Shown here one piece after another: positions 8,099 through 16,134 of a stretch of 64,000 bases of DNA; position 1 is the first letter of the stretch, and every line of letters starts with the position of its first letter. This DNA is from Verrucomicrobiota bacterium. GTDB taxonomy: Bacteria; Verrucomicrobiota; Verrucomicrobiia; Limisphaerales; VHDF01. The DNA is taken from NCBI GenBank assembly GCA_016871495.1, contig VHDF01000008.1, positions 21,488-85,487 on the forward strand, written 5' to 3'. A program made the translations under genes and the position numbers. The notes beneath the pieces were generated by a model that made no database searches, was not told the origin of the DNA, and saw only the letters and a program-made list of their open reading frames with translations.

Positions 8099-8967
8099 GC
8101 CGCCAGCCGTTCATTTTTTGATTTCAGGGGGCTCACACCCAGCTCCTCCAGCGCGGCGCGCAAATCGTCCCCCGATGGGGTTCGATAATGCCAGAGCACT
8201 TGATCCTCCATGCGGGAAACACCCTTGCCCGCGGTGGTGCGAGCCACCAAGACGCTGGGACGACCGCTCCGGTAGGGCATCCGATGCAACCCTTCCAGCA
8301 ACGCGGAGAAATCATGTCCATCGACGGTGCGGGCTCCCCAGCCAAAGGCTCGAAATTGATCCTCGAACGACGCTCCACCATTCAGATCGTCGGTGCGTCC
8401 CACCGACTGAATGCGGTTGTAATCGACGATGGCCACCAGATTCTCCAGGCCTTGCGCCGCCGCGAACAGGGCGGCTTCCCAGGTGCTCCCCTCGTTGCAT
8501 TCTCCGTCGCTGAGCACCACATAAGTGCGCCCCTTCGACCGGCGAAGCCGCTAGGCGTAAGCACGTCCGGTCCCAATGCCGAGTCCGTGCCCCAGACTGC
8601 CCGAGGAGCATTCGAGGAGCGGCAAGGCATGGATGCACGGATGACTGGGAAGCGGGGATTCATCGCGCGCGTAACGGTCCAGCCATTCCAGCGGGATATC
8701 GCCTTCCAACGCCAGGGTGGCATAGAGAGCCGCGCACGCGTGCCCCTTGCTAAAAAGAAGCACGTCGCGATCGGGATCCTTATCCCCGCGCAGTCCGGCG
8801 CGAAGCCAGTGGCCATGCAGGGCGACCAGAATGTCCGCGCAGCTGAGGGCGCCGTTGAGATGGCTCTCCCTGCCCTCGTGGGCCATGCGCACGCACGTGG
8901 CGCGCACCACCCGCGCCTTCGCCTCGAGCCGGTCAAGCACCTCGCGATCCTGCCACAATGCGATCAC
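8095..8967 (-). pseudogene. Transketolase, N-terminal (thiamine-diphosphate-binding) subunit with in-frame TAG
   Basis: The gene starts with GTG at 8967, overlapping the preceding kinase stop as GTGA, and shows HLNGALSCADI, SKGHACAALYA and LGHGLGIGTGRAYA. There it meets TAG (8551-8553). The same frame then resumes RLRRSKGRTYVVLSDGECNEGSTW, including the thiamine-binding motif, and runs to 8095. The two pieces together give about 290 residues, the normal size for the subunit. One base change would restore the frame. The second part could restart at a GTG (8518-8520) but would lack the first domain half. As written the transketolase is probably inactive unless the stop is read through or is a sequencing error. 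Confidence 0.82.
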
Positions 8968-10020
8968 GCCGCCGCCTCCTCGAGTTCACGAAAGGCCTCG
9001 ATGGACCTTCCCGCCCGGTCTTCCGCCTCGCGGCTGTAAGATTTTTCGGGATTGTAAAAGATCACCTGGCTGCCGCTGGATTCGAAATCGAAGGGCACGT
9101 GAATCAACTGGTCCAACGCCGCTTTGACTCCCGCTTGGCGGCCGGGCTCCACAAACAACAGCATGAAGCCCCCCTCCACCCGCCCCGAGCAGCTTGCCAC
9201 CGAGCGCCCCGGCCCGGCAGGCCGTTTGATAGATCGCCTCGACCTTCGAGTTCGTCACGACCTGGCTCATCGCCCGCTTCGCGACCCAGGCCTCGTGGAG
9301 CAACTCCCCAAACGGCGCGAGGCTTCCACTCCCGCCCAGTACCGCGAGGCTCTCCTCCACCAAATCCTTCATGATCCGGAGCTGGCGGCGGCGGGCTTCC
9401 ATGTCCTCCACATAACTCGAAGCCACCTCCGACGCGGTCCGTTTGATGCCCGTGTAGCACAGCATCAGATGCTGGCGGAGTTCCTGGCGCCGCTCCGTGC
9501 GGAGCGTGACGGGGCGGACGGAGATATCACCGCTGGGTTGAAAAACAATGTGATTCAGCCCGCCGTGCGCAACGGACGTTTGATCCTGCGAACCCACCTT
9601 CTCCTTCAGCACGTCCTGCTCCAGCCGGATGCTCTCCTCAGCCAGTTCATGCTTGGAGGGCATGTTTCCTTGCAGCGCGTGCAGGAGCCCGACCATGAAC
9701 GAGGAGCTCGATCCCATGCCGCTTCGGGCGGGAAGGTCGCCGTCATGGTGGATCTCCACCCCTCCTTCAACGCGAAGGAACTTGAGCCCTTCGCGGACCG
9801 CGGGATGAACGATCTCGTCCACCGCGCGGCAGTTCTCAATGCGCGAATAAACCACGCGACAGGCGGTGTCGAAAAATGGCGGGAGATAGCGGCAGGAGAT
9901 GTAGCAGTACTTGTCAATGGTCGTGGACAAGACAGCCCCGCCGTGCGCCCGGTACCAGGAGGGATAATCCGTCCCGCCTCCAAAGAACGAAATGCGATAG
10001 GGCGTGCGGGTAATGATCAT
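8964..10020 (-). pseudogene. GHMP sugar kinase (D-glycero-D-manno-heptose-7-phosphate kinase-like), frameshifted near its 3' end
   Basis: From the ATG at 10020 the protein reads MIITRTPYRISFFGGGTDYP, the N-terminus of HddA-type heptose kinases, with the ATP-binding GHMP motif PARSGMGSSSSF and DVLKEKVGSQDQ. The C-terminal glycine motif LLGAGGGG then runs off frame. The other frame carries the expected GGFMLLFVEPGR, VPFDFESSGSQVIFY end. The switch lies at six C at 9169-9174 (G6 in the gene); five would restore a normal kinase of about 350 residues. HddA phosphorylates heptose-7-phosphate at C1 before transfer to a nucleotide; the true substrate here is unproven. A longer frame to 10245 is rejected because it overlaps the nucleotidyltransferase gene. 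Confidence 0.82.
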
Positions 10021-10027
10021 GCGAGGA

Positions 10028-10780
10028 TCAAGCAGCTTCCGGTGCGGGATCGAAAAAAGTTTGCGCTTCGAGATAGGATTCGGGGGTGCCGATGTCGATG
10101 AAACGCCCCGTCCGGCTCTCGACCCGCAGTCCGGGTTCGATCCACGCCGGAAGCAAATCACGTTCGAGCGAACACGCGCCGCCTTGGGCGTCTGCCATGA
10201 GGCGCTCGCGAGGCGGGAGATACACACCGGCATTGATCCAACCAAATCCGCCTTGATTCGATTTTTCCTCGAACTGGGTCACAAGGCCCGGCCGTTCCCA
10301 ATGCACTCGGCCGAATCGGCGGGTATCAGCGCTGCGGGTCACGGCGAGGGTCACGAGAGCCCTTCTCGCTCGATGAGCTTCCCACATGACACGCAAATCG
10401 ATCTCACAGAACGAGTCGCCGTTGAGGGCCAGGATCCATTCCCCGCGGGCCTGCTGTGCCGCCCTCGCCAAGGCGCCCCCCGTGCCCAGGGGCGAGTCCT
10501 CTTTCGAATAACGAATCCCCATCTCTCCCCAGCGGGAACCAAAATGGTCTCGAATCATGCCGGCCTTGTAACCCACGCACAACGTCACCTGCCGGATGCC
10601 CTGAGTCGCCAGCGTTTGGAGCCACCATTCCAGAAAGGGTCGCCCCCCGACTTCCGCAAGGACCTTGGGACGGTCTCCCACGATCGGCCTGAGCCGCGTG
10701 CCGTAGCCGCTGGCCAGAATCATCACCTCCGGCAGCGATTCGGTGGCCGATCCACCTTCAAGGATGTGGGGTTCAAACAT
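10028..10780 (-). CDS. Sugar-phosphate nucleotidyltransferase (HddC/mannose-1-phosphate guanylyltransferase-like)
   Basis: A nucleotidyltransferase of about 250 residues with a Rossmann-like nucleotide fold: VMILASGYGTRLRP in the place of the usual LAGGxGTRL loop, DRPKVLAEVGGRPFLEW, SPLGTGGAL, ILALNGDSFCEID (the metal-binding aspartate) and GWINAGVYL. Such enzymes activate a sugar-1-phosphate as NDP-sugar. Together with the adjacent GHMP kinase it matches the kinase/nucleotidyltransferase pair of the GDP-heptose pathway, but the nucleotide cannot be read from the sequence. The start at 10780 is chosen because ATG overlaps the upstream epimerase stop (ATGTTTGA). Only 7 bases separate it from the kinase. 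Confidence 0.85.
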   Translation of the reverse strand: MFEPHILEGGSATESLPEVMILASGYGTRLRPIVGDRPKVLAEVGGRPFLEWWLQTLATQGIRQVTLCVGYKAGMIRDHFGSRWGEMGIRYSKEDSPLGTGGALARAAQQARGEWILALNGDSFCEIDLRVMWEAHRARRALVTLAVTRSADTRRFGRVHWERPGLVTQFEEKSNQGGFGWINAGVYLPPRERLMADAQGGACSLERDLLPAWIEPGLRVESRTGRFIDIGTPESYLEAQTFFDPAPEAA

Positions 10781-11711
10781 TGTGAAAGCGGGACCGCCCA
10801 AGCATGCGGTACCCTTTGATCAATTCGCGAATGCCGTCGTCCAGACTGCGGCGGGCCGCAAAGCCCGCCTCGCGCAACCGTTGACTCGAGACGATGTAGT
10901 TGCGCTTGTCGGGATCCGAACCAATCTCCGCGGCGTGCAGGTAGAATCGGGGAACTTGGGCCTGAACCTTGAGCGCCAGCTCGTACTTCGACAGGTTGGC
11001 GTCTTCCAGGCCGAGATTGTAAACCCGGTCGCGCATGCGACCGCCATGTTCCAACGCGTGGACGAAGCCATCCGCCACGTCGAGCACATGCACGAAGTTG
11101 CGTTTGAAGTCTTTCTCGAACAACACCAGGTAGCCGTCGTGAACCGCCGCGTACACGAAATGATTCACCAGCAGATCGATCCGCATCCGCGGCGAAAGGC
11201 CGAACACGGTGGCGAGCCGGAAGACGATGGCGTTTCCGGTGTCCAGAACCACGCGCTCCGCGGCCGTCTTGGTCTCCCCGTAGAGCGAGATGGGTTGGAG
11301 ATGGGTCTCTTCCGTGCAATACACCTCCCCGCTGCTCGCGCCGTAACCGCTGTTGGTATTGGAATAAATCAACAGCTGGGTCGGAGAACGCATCGCGTCC
11401 AGCATCCGAACGGCTTCATAATTAATGGTGCGCGCGGCAACCGGATCCTTCAGACAGGCTCCAACTCCGACCAGGGCGGCCAGCGGAATCATCACATCGG
11501 CCTTGGCCACCCAGGGTTTCACCAGCGACTCGTCGCGGGCGTCGCCCAGGACGAATTCGAATCGGGGATGCGCGCAATAGGGAAAGAGCGACGGTTCCCC
11601 GTAAAGCAGATTGTCCAGCGCCACGACTCGAAAGCCTCGTTCGAGCAATCGTCCGCACAAAACCGAGCCGATGTAGCCCGCCGCTCCTGTGATCAAAACC
11701 GTGGCGCTCAT
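10773..11711 (-). CDS. NAD-dependent epimerase/dehydratase of the extended SDR family
   Basis: The 312-residue protein opens with the NAD-binding loop TGAAGYIGSVL, has the catalytic SLYGETK (YxxxK) preceded by YSNTNSGYG, and the KRNFVHVLDVADGFVHALE segment of extended short-chain dehydrogenases. Family members epimerise, dehydrate or reduce nucleotide-sugars such as UDP-glucose or GDP-mannose; the substrate is not determinable. It is the first gene of the minus-strand sugar operon and starts 123 bases after the mini-flagellin stop, so read-through from the fliW-csrA-flagellin unit is possible. AGGAAACGG lies about 10 bases ahead of the ATG and could serve as ribosome-binding site. Confidence 0.87.
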   Translation of the reverse strand: MSATVLITGAAGYIGSVLCGRLLERGFRVVALDNLLYGEPSLFPYCAHPRFEFVLGDARDESLVKPWVAKADVMIPLAALVGVGACLKDPVAARTINYEAVRMLDAMRSPTQLLIYSNTNSGYGASSGEVYCTEETHLQPISLYGETKTAAERVVLDTGNAIVFRLATVFGLSPRMRIDLLVNHFVYAAVHDGYLVLFEKDFKRNFVHVLDVADGFVHALEHGGRMRDRVYNLGLEDANLSKYELALKVQAQVPRFYLHAAEIGSDPDKRNYIVSSQRLREAGFAARRSLDDGIRELIKGYRMLGRSRFHNV

Positions 11712-11834
11712 GATGATGGGAAATCCGTTTCCTGCTCAGTCCAGCCGCCTGGACCGGTCTTGCCGTCCGGCGGCGCAGCGTCTTCTCCTTTCGCAGACAG
11801 ACGGCCGGCCCTCGAGATCCGCTCGACCGGATTT

Positions 11835-12116
11835 TTAGTTCAGGAGACGGAGCACGCTTTGAGGCAATTGATTCGCCTGCGCCAGCATGGCGGTGCCGGA
11901 CTGAACCAGAATTCCGTAGCGGGCATACTCGGTCGCATCAAGGCGGCGGATCTGCGCGTCCAGACGCGACGCCACGGCCAGGCCGGCGGCGTCGTCGGCG
12001 GGATTGATGATCTTGGATCCCGTGCTGAGCCTGGAAAGCGATTTGGCCAGCATCGTGGAGCTCGCCGCTAAGTTCGAAGCGGCCGATTGAGCCTGGAGGT
12101 TCGTATTGATAACCAT
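11835..12116 (-). CDS. D0-only mini-flagellin (93 residues; N- and C-terminal flagellin ends joined in frame)
   Basis: Residues 1-61 are a textbook flagellin N-terminus: MVINTNLQAQSAASNL, SLSRLSTGSKI, NPADDAAGLAVASRLDAQI. Residues 62-93 are a textbook flagellin C-terminus: TEYARYGILVQSG, AMLAQANQLPQSVLRLL. The whole D1-D2/D3 filament part, normally about 200 or more residues, is absent, and the join is in frame near base 11934. The gene follows fliW and csrA with a 15-base gap, the classic place for a FliW/CsrA-controlled flagellin. The leader has AAGGA five bases before ATG inside an ACAAGGA CsrA-type site. It cannot form a normal filament alone. It may be a decayed flagellin, a FliW-binding decoy, or a minor junction protein. 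No full flagellin is visible in the window. Confidence 0.85.
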   Translation of the reverse strand: MVINTNLQAQSAASNLAASSTMLAKSLSRLSTGSKIINPADDAAGLAVASRLDAQIRRLDATEYARYGILVQSGTAMLAQANQLPQSVLRLLN

Positions 12117-12121
12117 ATATG

Positions 12122-12152
12122 TCCTTGTGGATTAGTGTGTCACTGTCCTTGT
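12122..12152 (-). promoter_or_regulatory. Two CsrA-type sites (ACAAGGA x2) before the mini-flagellin start
   Basis: ACAAGGA occurs at 12122-12128 and again at 12146-12152, 24 bases apart. It matches the ACARGGA core of the known CsrA recognition sequence. The proximal copy contains the AAGGA ribosome-binding site, five bases before the ATG. The distal copy lies inside the last codons of csrA (the TRT of TRTVTH). The two-site layout, one overlapping the ribosome-binding site, resembles the hag leader of Bacillus subtilis. Function is inferred from the match and the position. Confidence 0.6.
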
Positions 12153-12422
12153 GTAGTTCTGATCTCTGGGAACAACGAGGGCCGCCTCAGGGGCGGACCG
12201 ATGTTCCCGCCTCGTCAACCGGGGCACAATGGGTTTGCCGGTGGTCAAGGCCTCGTGATTGCTCCGCTGGATTTCGTCGTAAACCTCCTGGCGATGCACG
12301 GGCACATCGGCCGGCGCTTCAATCCCGAGTTTGACGACGTCTCCGTCAAGCCGGATCACCTTGACGAGGATTCTCCCGTCGATCACCACACTCTCGTTGC
12401 TTTTTCGCGATAGAATCAGCAT
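12132..12422 (-). CDS. csrA: CsrA carbon storage/flagellin translation regulator
   Basis: CsrA is a small dimeric RNA-binding protein that represses translation by covering GGA sites in leaders. The first 60 residues match the family along their length: MLILSRKSNESVVIDGRILV, VVKLGIEAPADVPVHRQEVY, DEIQRSN. The protein is 96 residues, longer than the usual 60-75 because of a C-terminal tail that is basic and poorly conserved. It sits between fliW (24-base gap) and the mini-flagellin (15-base gap), the arrangement in which FliW binds CsrA and frees flagellin translation. One of the two ACAAGGA sites lies in its own 3' codons. No clear Shine-Dalgarno is seen before its ATG. Confidence 0.93.
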   Translation of the reverse strand: MLILSRKSNESVVIDGRILVKVIRLDGDVVKLGIEAPADVPVHRQEVYDEIQRSNHEALTTGKPIVPRLTRREHRSAPEAALVVPRDQNYTRTVTH

Positions 12423-12446
12423 GACGTGTTTTGGGGTGTTGGGTGG

Positions 12447-12890
12447 CTAAACCGCGGGAATCGGATGCTTCACGGAAAGCTGGGACACGTTCAGTGGGAT
12501 GCACTGCTTGCCCACCAACGTGCGCGGATTAAGGACGATGGGTCCCTTTAAATTGATCGTGCCGCCCCCCTTCCGGTCGAGGGTGACAATATTGTAAATC
12601 ACCGCGTCATCGACGCTTGGCAAACCGAGAAACCTCAAATCTTCTTCCCCAATCTGCGGCTCGTATTCGGAAGTCACTTCAAACGGAGAAACGACAATAA
12701 ACGCCAGGTCAGACTCCCCTTCCACATGGAGCCAGGCAAACGGAGCCTCATCAGGTTGGCTCGAAAGCTGGTAACGCTTGATCGATTCGAAACCGATCAA
12801 CCCTAAGGGCAATTGAACAACCACGCTGGGTCGCTCGCCGGATGATTCGGAAACAGACGTAGGTTCAGCTTCGGTTTTCATTACAGGCAT
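12447..12890 (-). CDS. fliW: FliW flagellar assembly factor
   Basis: The protein of about 147 residues matches FliW: the hallmark PLGLIGFESIKRYQL (the LPGFE-type turn), FAWLHVEGESDLAFIVVSPF, and a C-terminal barrel with YNIVTLDRKGG, NLKGPIVLNP and QCIPLN. FliW binds both the C-terminal D0 end of flagellin and CsrA, switching flagellin translation on when flagellin is exported. The 20-residue N-terminal extension is low-complexity. The ATG at 12890 was chosen over a TTG one codon upstream; ATG at 12881 is equally possible. It leads the fliW-csrA-flagellin unit. Confidence 0.92.
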   Translation of the reverse strand: MPVMKTEAEPTSVSESSGERPSVVVQLPLGLIGFESIKRYQLSSQPDEAPFAWLHVEGESDLAFIVVSPFEVTSEYEPQIGEEDLRFLGLPSVDDAVIYNIVTLDRKGGGTINLKGPIVLNPRTLVGKQCIPLNVSQLSVKHPIPAV

Positions 12891-12947
12891 CAAGCCGAGG
12901 CCCCCGAGGCATCGACCGTGCCACCCTCTCAGGATACCCTGCAGAGA

Positions 12948-12977
12948 TTGTCACAACATAATCACAATCAATAATTT
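12948..12977 (+). promoter_or_regulatory. Possible sigma-70-like promoter in an AT-rich island
   Basis: The 276-bp gap between fliW and the DUF1501 gene is GC-rich except for an island at 12950-12990. TTGTCA (12948-12953) is followed after 18 bases by TAATTT (12972-12977) on the + strand. It is about 190 bases from the next gene, so the assignment is weak. The same island probably also drives fliW in the other direction, but no clear box was found there. Confidence 0.3.
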
Positions 12978-13169
12978 ACATATTTTGAATCCATGGATGC
13001 CTGCGCCTGGACCCGACTCCCCGGCAAGATTGGCCCCGGCAGAATTAGCCGTACGTCAATCAAGAATTGACCGGCGCGAAGAGGACGACGCGGCTGCGAT
13101 TCGGGTTCGGGTCTCAAGCTGCGATCTTTCTGCTTTCCGCTACCAACGGAATCGGGAAATATCGGTTCG

Positions 13170-14621
13170 ATGCCTCCATCCTGGCAACATCCCACCCGCG
13201 TTTCCCGACGCACCGCCATCCAGGCCGGAACGATCAGCCTCCTCGGGCTCGGGATGGAGACGCTGCCGGCCCTCACTTCCTTGGCCGGCACGGTTCCCCT
13301 TCCTGCCAAGCCCAGGGCTAAGTCAGTGATCTACATTTTCCTCTCGGGCGGTTTGGCTCAGCACGAGAGCTTCGATCCAAAACCGGATGCTCCGCTGGAG
13401 ATTCGGGGCGAGTTCAAGACTCTTCGAACCCGGACGCCGGGTCTGCACATTTGCGAGCATTTGCCCATGCTGGCTCAACGCAGCGAACGCTGGGCGGTCT
13501 GTCGCTCCCTGACCCACGGATCCAATGACCATTCCGCCGGCCACCACATCATGCTGACCGGTCGTTCCGACCTCCCCACCGGATTCGACCCGTCCAAGCC
13601 CAAGGATTCCGATTGGCCATCCATCGCCTCCCTCGCCAATCACCTCCTGCCCCCGGGCCATAATCTTCCTCCTGCCATCGTGCTCCCGGAAAAGCTCGTC
13701 CACATGACCGGACGGGTGATTCCGGGCCAATTCGGAGGCATTCTGGGCAAGCGCCGCGATCCCTGGTTCATCGAAGCTTCCCGGTTTCATCCAGCCAGCT
13801 ACGGAGCCTACCCGGAATTCTTGTTCCACCATCGGGAGGGCGAACGATCCGATCCGGCTCTCGCTTACGCGTCCCCCAACCTCTCCGTCCCCCAATGGCT
13901 CGCCCAGGGCCGACTCGAAGATCGCGTCCAACTCTCCCGAGTACTCGACCGCCAGCGTGGCCTGATCGAACACGCCGCCGAAGTGCAGTCCTTCGATCGC
14001 TACTGGGAAATGGCCACCGCTCTGCTCCTCGACGGCAAAGTCGCCTCCGCCCTCGATGTCACCCGCGCGGACCCCAAGATCCAAGAACGCTACGGACGAA
14101 ACTCCTTCGGGTGGTCCTTGCTCCTCGCGTCCCGCCTCGTCCAACAAGGCGTTCGTCTCGTTCAAGTCAACCTGGGCAATGACGAAACGTGGGACACCCA
14201 CGAAGCCGCATTCCCCAATCTCAAGAACTTCTTGCTGCCGCCCACCGACCGCGCGGTCTCCGCCCTGATCGATGACTTGAGCGAATCCGGACTCCTGGAC
14301 GAAACCTTGATCGTCATGGCGGGCGAGTTCGGACGCACCCCAAAGATTTCAACGATCGAGGGTGCCCGCCTGCCCGGTCGCGATCATTGGGGCGCCGTGC
14401 AATCCGTGTTCTTTGCGGGCGGCGGCGTGCGAGGCGGACAAGTGATTGGATCTTCGGACCGCCTGGGTGCTTACCCCGCGTCTGACCCGCAGACGCCCGA
14501 GCGTTTGGCGGCCACCATCTTCAACGCCCTTGGAATCCCGGCTTCCACAAACTACACCGATGAGCAGGGCCGTCCCCACGCGCTCTATCACGGGGATCCC
14601 ATCCCGGGCTTGATCGGATAA
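13170..14621 (+). CDS. DUF1501 (sulfatase-fold) secreted protein
   Basis: The 483-residue protein belongs to the DUF1501 family, abundant in Planctomycetes and Verrucomicrobia and related in fold to alkaline phosphatase/sulfatase enzymes. It starts with a twin-arginine-like export signal (SRRTAIQAG followed by a hydrophobic stretch), and shows YIFLSGGLAQHESFDPKPDA, SNDHSAGHHIMLTGR, NSFGWSLLLASRLV, WDTHEAAFPNL and VMAGEFGRTPKI with GRDHWG near the end, all typical of the family. Its reaction is unknown; the family often pairs with DUF1549/DUF1553 cytochrome proteins, absent here. Only four bases separate it from bioA, and the sulfatase follows, so the three may be one transcript. Confidence 0.9.
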   Translation: MPPSWQHPTRVSRRTAIQAGTISLLGLGMETLPALTSLAGTVPLPAKPRAKSVIYIFLSGGLAQHESFDPKPDAPLEIRGEFKTLRTRTPGLHICEHLPMLAQRSERWAVCRSLTHGSNDHSAGHHIMLTGRSDLPTGFDPSKPKDSDWPSIASLANHLLPPGHNLPPAIVLPEKLVHMTGRVIPGQFGGILGKRRDPWFIEASRFHPASYGAYPEFLFHHREGERSDPALAYASPNLSVPQWLAQGRLEDRVQLSRVLDRQRGLIEHAAEVQSFDRYWEMATALLLDGKVASALDVTRADPKIQERYGRNSFGWSLLLASRLVQQGVRLVQVNLGNDETWDTHEAAFPNLKNFLLPPTDRAVSALIDDLSESGLLDETLIVMAGEFGRTPKISTIEGARLPGRDHWGAVQSVFFAGGGVRGGQVIGSSDRLGAYPASDPQTPERLAATIFNALGIPASTNYTDEQGRPHALYHGDPIPGLIG

Positions 14622-14625
14622 GGTC

Positions 14626-16095
14626 GTGCCACTTCGTTCGAGGAAATCGCACGATCGCTGGGTCGCGCTCGACCGGGATCACGTCTGGCATCCCTTCACC
14701 CAAATGGCCGACTGGATTCGACACGATCCGATCGTCGTCGTCCGTGGCCAGGGTTCCTGGCTTTGGGACTCTCATGGCAACCGCTACCTCGACGGGAACG
14801 CCTCGATCTGGACCAATCTCCACGGACATCGCCATCCATCCGTCGACCGGGCGATTCACCGGCAACTGAGCCGGGTGGCGCATTGCTCTTCGCTCGGTCT
14901 TGCCAACGGTCCTGCCGCCGACCTCGCCCGAAACCTGGTCCAACACGCCAATCCACAGTCGCTCCGGAATGCTCGCGGCAGCCAAAGCGCCCCGTTGCAG
15001 AAAGTATTTTATTCGGATGACGGCTCCACCGCCATCGAAGCCGCGCTGAAGATGGTCCACGTGTTCGCGCAAAGGGTGCGAGGCCACCGCAATCCCCGTT
15101 TCTTGACCGTGGACTCCGCCTACCACGGAGATACTCTGGGCGCCGTCAGCCTGGGGCACTTGGGGCTCTTCCACGACGCTTTTCGCGGACTGCTTTTTCC
15201 AACCGGGAAAGTCATGTCCCCCTATTGCTACCGGTGTCCTTTCAACCGCGCGTCACCGCAGCGAGTTGACGCCCGCCAATCCCGGAACTGCCAATGGGAA
15301 TGCGTGGACAACGTTGCGCGACAATTCGAATCCGCGAGCAAGCGGCGAAATCCCTACGCGGCTTTCGTTGTGGAGCCCTTGGTGCAGGGAGCCGCAGGGA
15401 TGATCGGCCATCCCCCCGGCTGGTTAAAGCGGGTCAGTGAAATCGCCCGCGCGCACGAGGCGCTCCTCATCACAGACGAAGTCCTCAGTGGATTCGCGCG
15501 CGCCTCGGATCCCGAAGAAGCGACCGGCAACCCGGTGCAGCTCCTGGCCAGCCATCAGGAAGGCGTCCAACCCGACCTCACAGCTTTGGCCAAGGGCCTG
15601 ACGGGAGGTTATCTGCCCATGGCCGCCACGCTGACCACACGGGAGGTGTTCGACGCGTTCTCGGGTCGTTACGAAGATTTCAAAACTTTCTTCCACGGTC
15701 ATAGTTATTCCGGGAATCCTTTGGGTGCCGCCGCGGCGGGCGCCAGCCTCGAACTGCTTTCCCGCCCGAGCTGCGCCCGGGCTCGACGCCGAATCGCCCA
15801 ATCCATCAAGGAGGCTTCGGCCGATTTGTGGCGGCACCCTCAGGTCGGCGATGTGCGACAAATCGGAATGATCCTGGCCGTTGAGTTGGTCCGCGATTGG
15901 AAGACCCGCGAACCCTGGCCGCTCAAGGCGAAGGCCGGCATCCGGGTCTGCCGGGAAATGGCCAAACTCGGCGTCCTCACCCGCCCCATTGGGAACGTGG
16001 TCGTCATCATGCCCCCCTATTCCACCCGGCCAGAAGATGCCGCTCGCATGATCGAGACCCTGGGCCGATCCATCCGCCGCGTGTTCGCACCTTGA
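14626..16095 (+). CDS. bioA: Adenosylmethionine-8-amino-7-oxononanoate aminotransferase
   Basis: BioA transfers the amino group of S-adenosylmethionine to 8-amino-7-oxononanoate in biotin synthesis. The 489-residue protein shows the family start DRDHVWHPFTQM, the substrate region SWLWDSHGNRYLDGNASIW, VFYSDDGSTAIEAALKM, AYHGDTLGAVSLG, LLITDEVLSGFAR and the PLP-lysine segment LTALAKGLTGGYLPMAA. A Cys-rich insert SPYCYRCPF is present, as in several BioA proteins. The start is GTG four bases after the DUF1501 stop, with AAGG overlapping it. No bioB, bioF or bioD is in the window. Assignment as BioA rather than another class-III aminotransferase rests on the WHPFTQM start. Confidence 0.9.
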   Translation: MPLRSRKSHDRWVALDRDHVWHPFTQMADWIRHDPIVVVRGQGSWLWDSHGNRYLDGNASIWTNLHGHRHPSVDRAIHRQLSRVAHCSSLGLANGPAADLARNLVQHANPQSLRNARGSQSAPLQKVFYSDDGSTAIEAALKMVHVFAQRVRGHRNPRFLTVDSAYHGDTLGAVSLGHLGLFHDAFRGLLFPTGKVMSPYCYRCPFNRASPQRVDARQSRNCQWECVDNVARQFESASKRRNPYAAFVVEPLVQGAAGMIGHPPGWLKRVSEIARAHEALLITDEVLSGFARASDPEEATGNPVQLLASHQEGVQPDLTALAKGLTGGYLPMAATLTTREVFDAFSGRYEDFKTFFHGHSYSGNPLGAAAAGASLELLSRPSCARARRRIAQSIKEASADLWRHPQVGDVRQIGMILAVELVRDWKTREPWPLKAKAGIRVCREMAKLGVLTRPIGNVVVIMPPYSTRPEDAARMIETLGRSIRRVFAP

Positions 16096-16134
16096 CCCTT
16101 CTCGCTACCCTCGGAACAGCTTAACCCCTCCCTC

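Noticed and set aside
10021..10245. Longer N-terminus for the sugar kinase
   Set aside because: It would overlap the nucleotidyltransferase gene. Kinase homology begins at MIITRTPYRI (10020).
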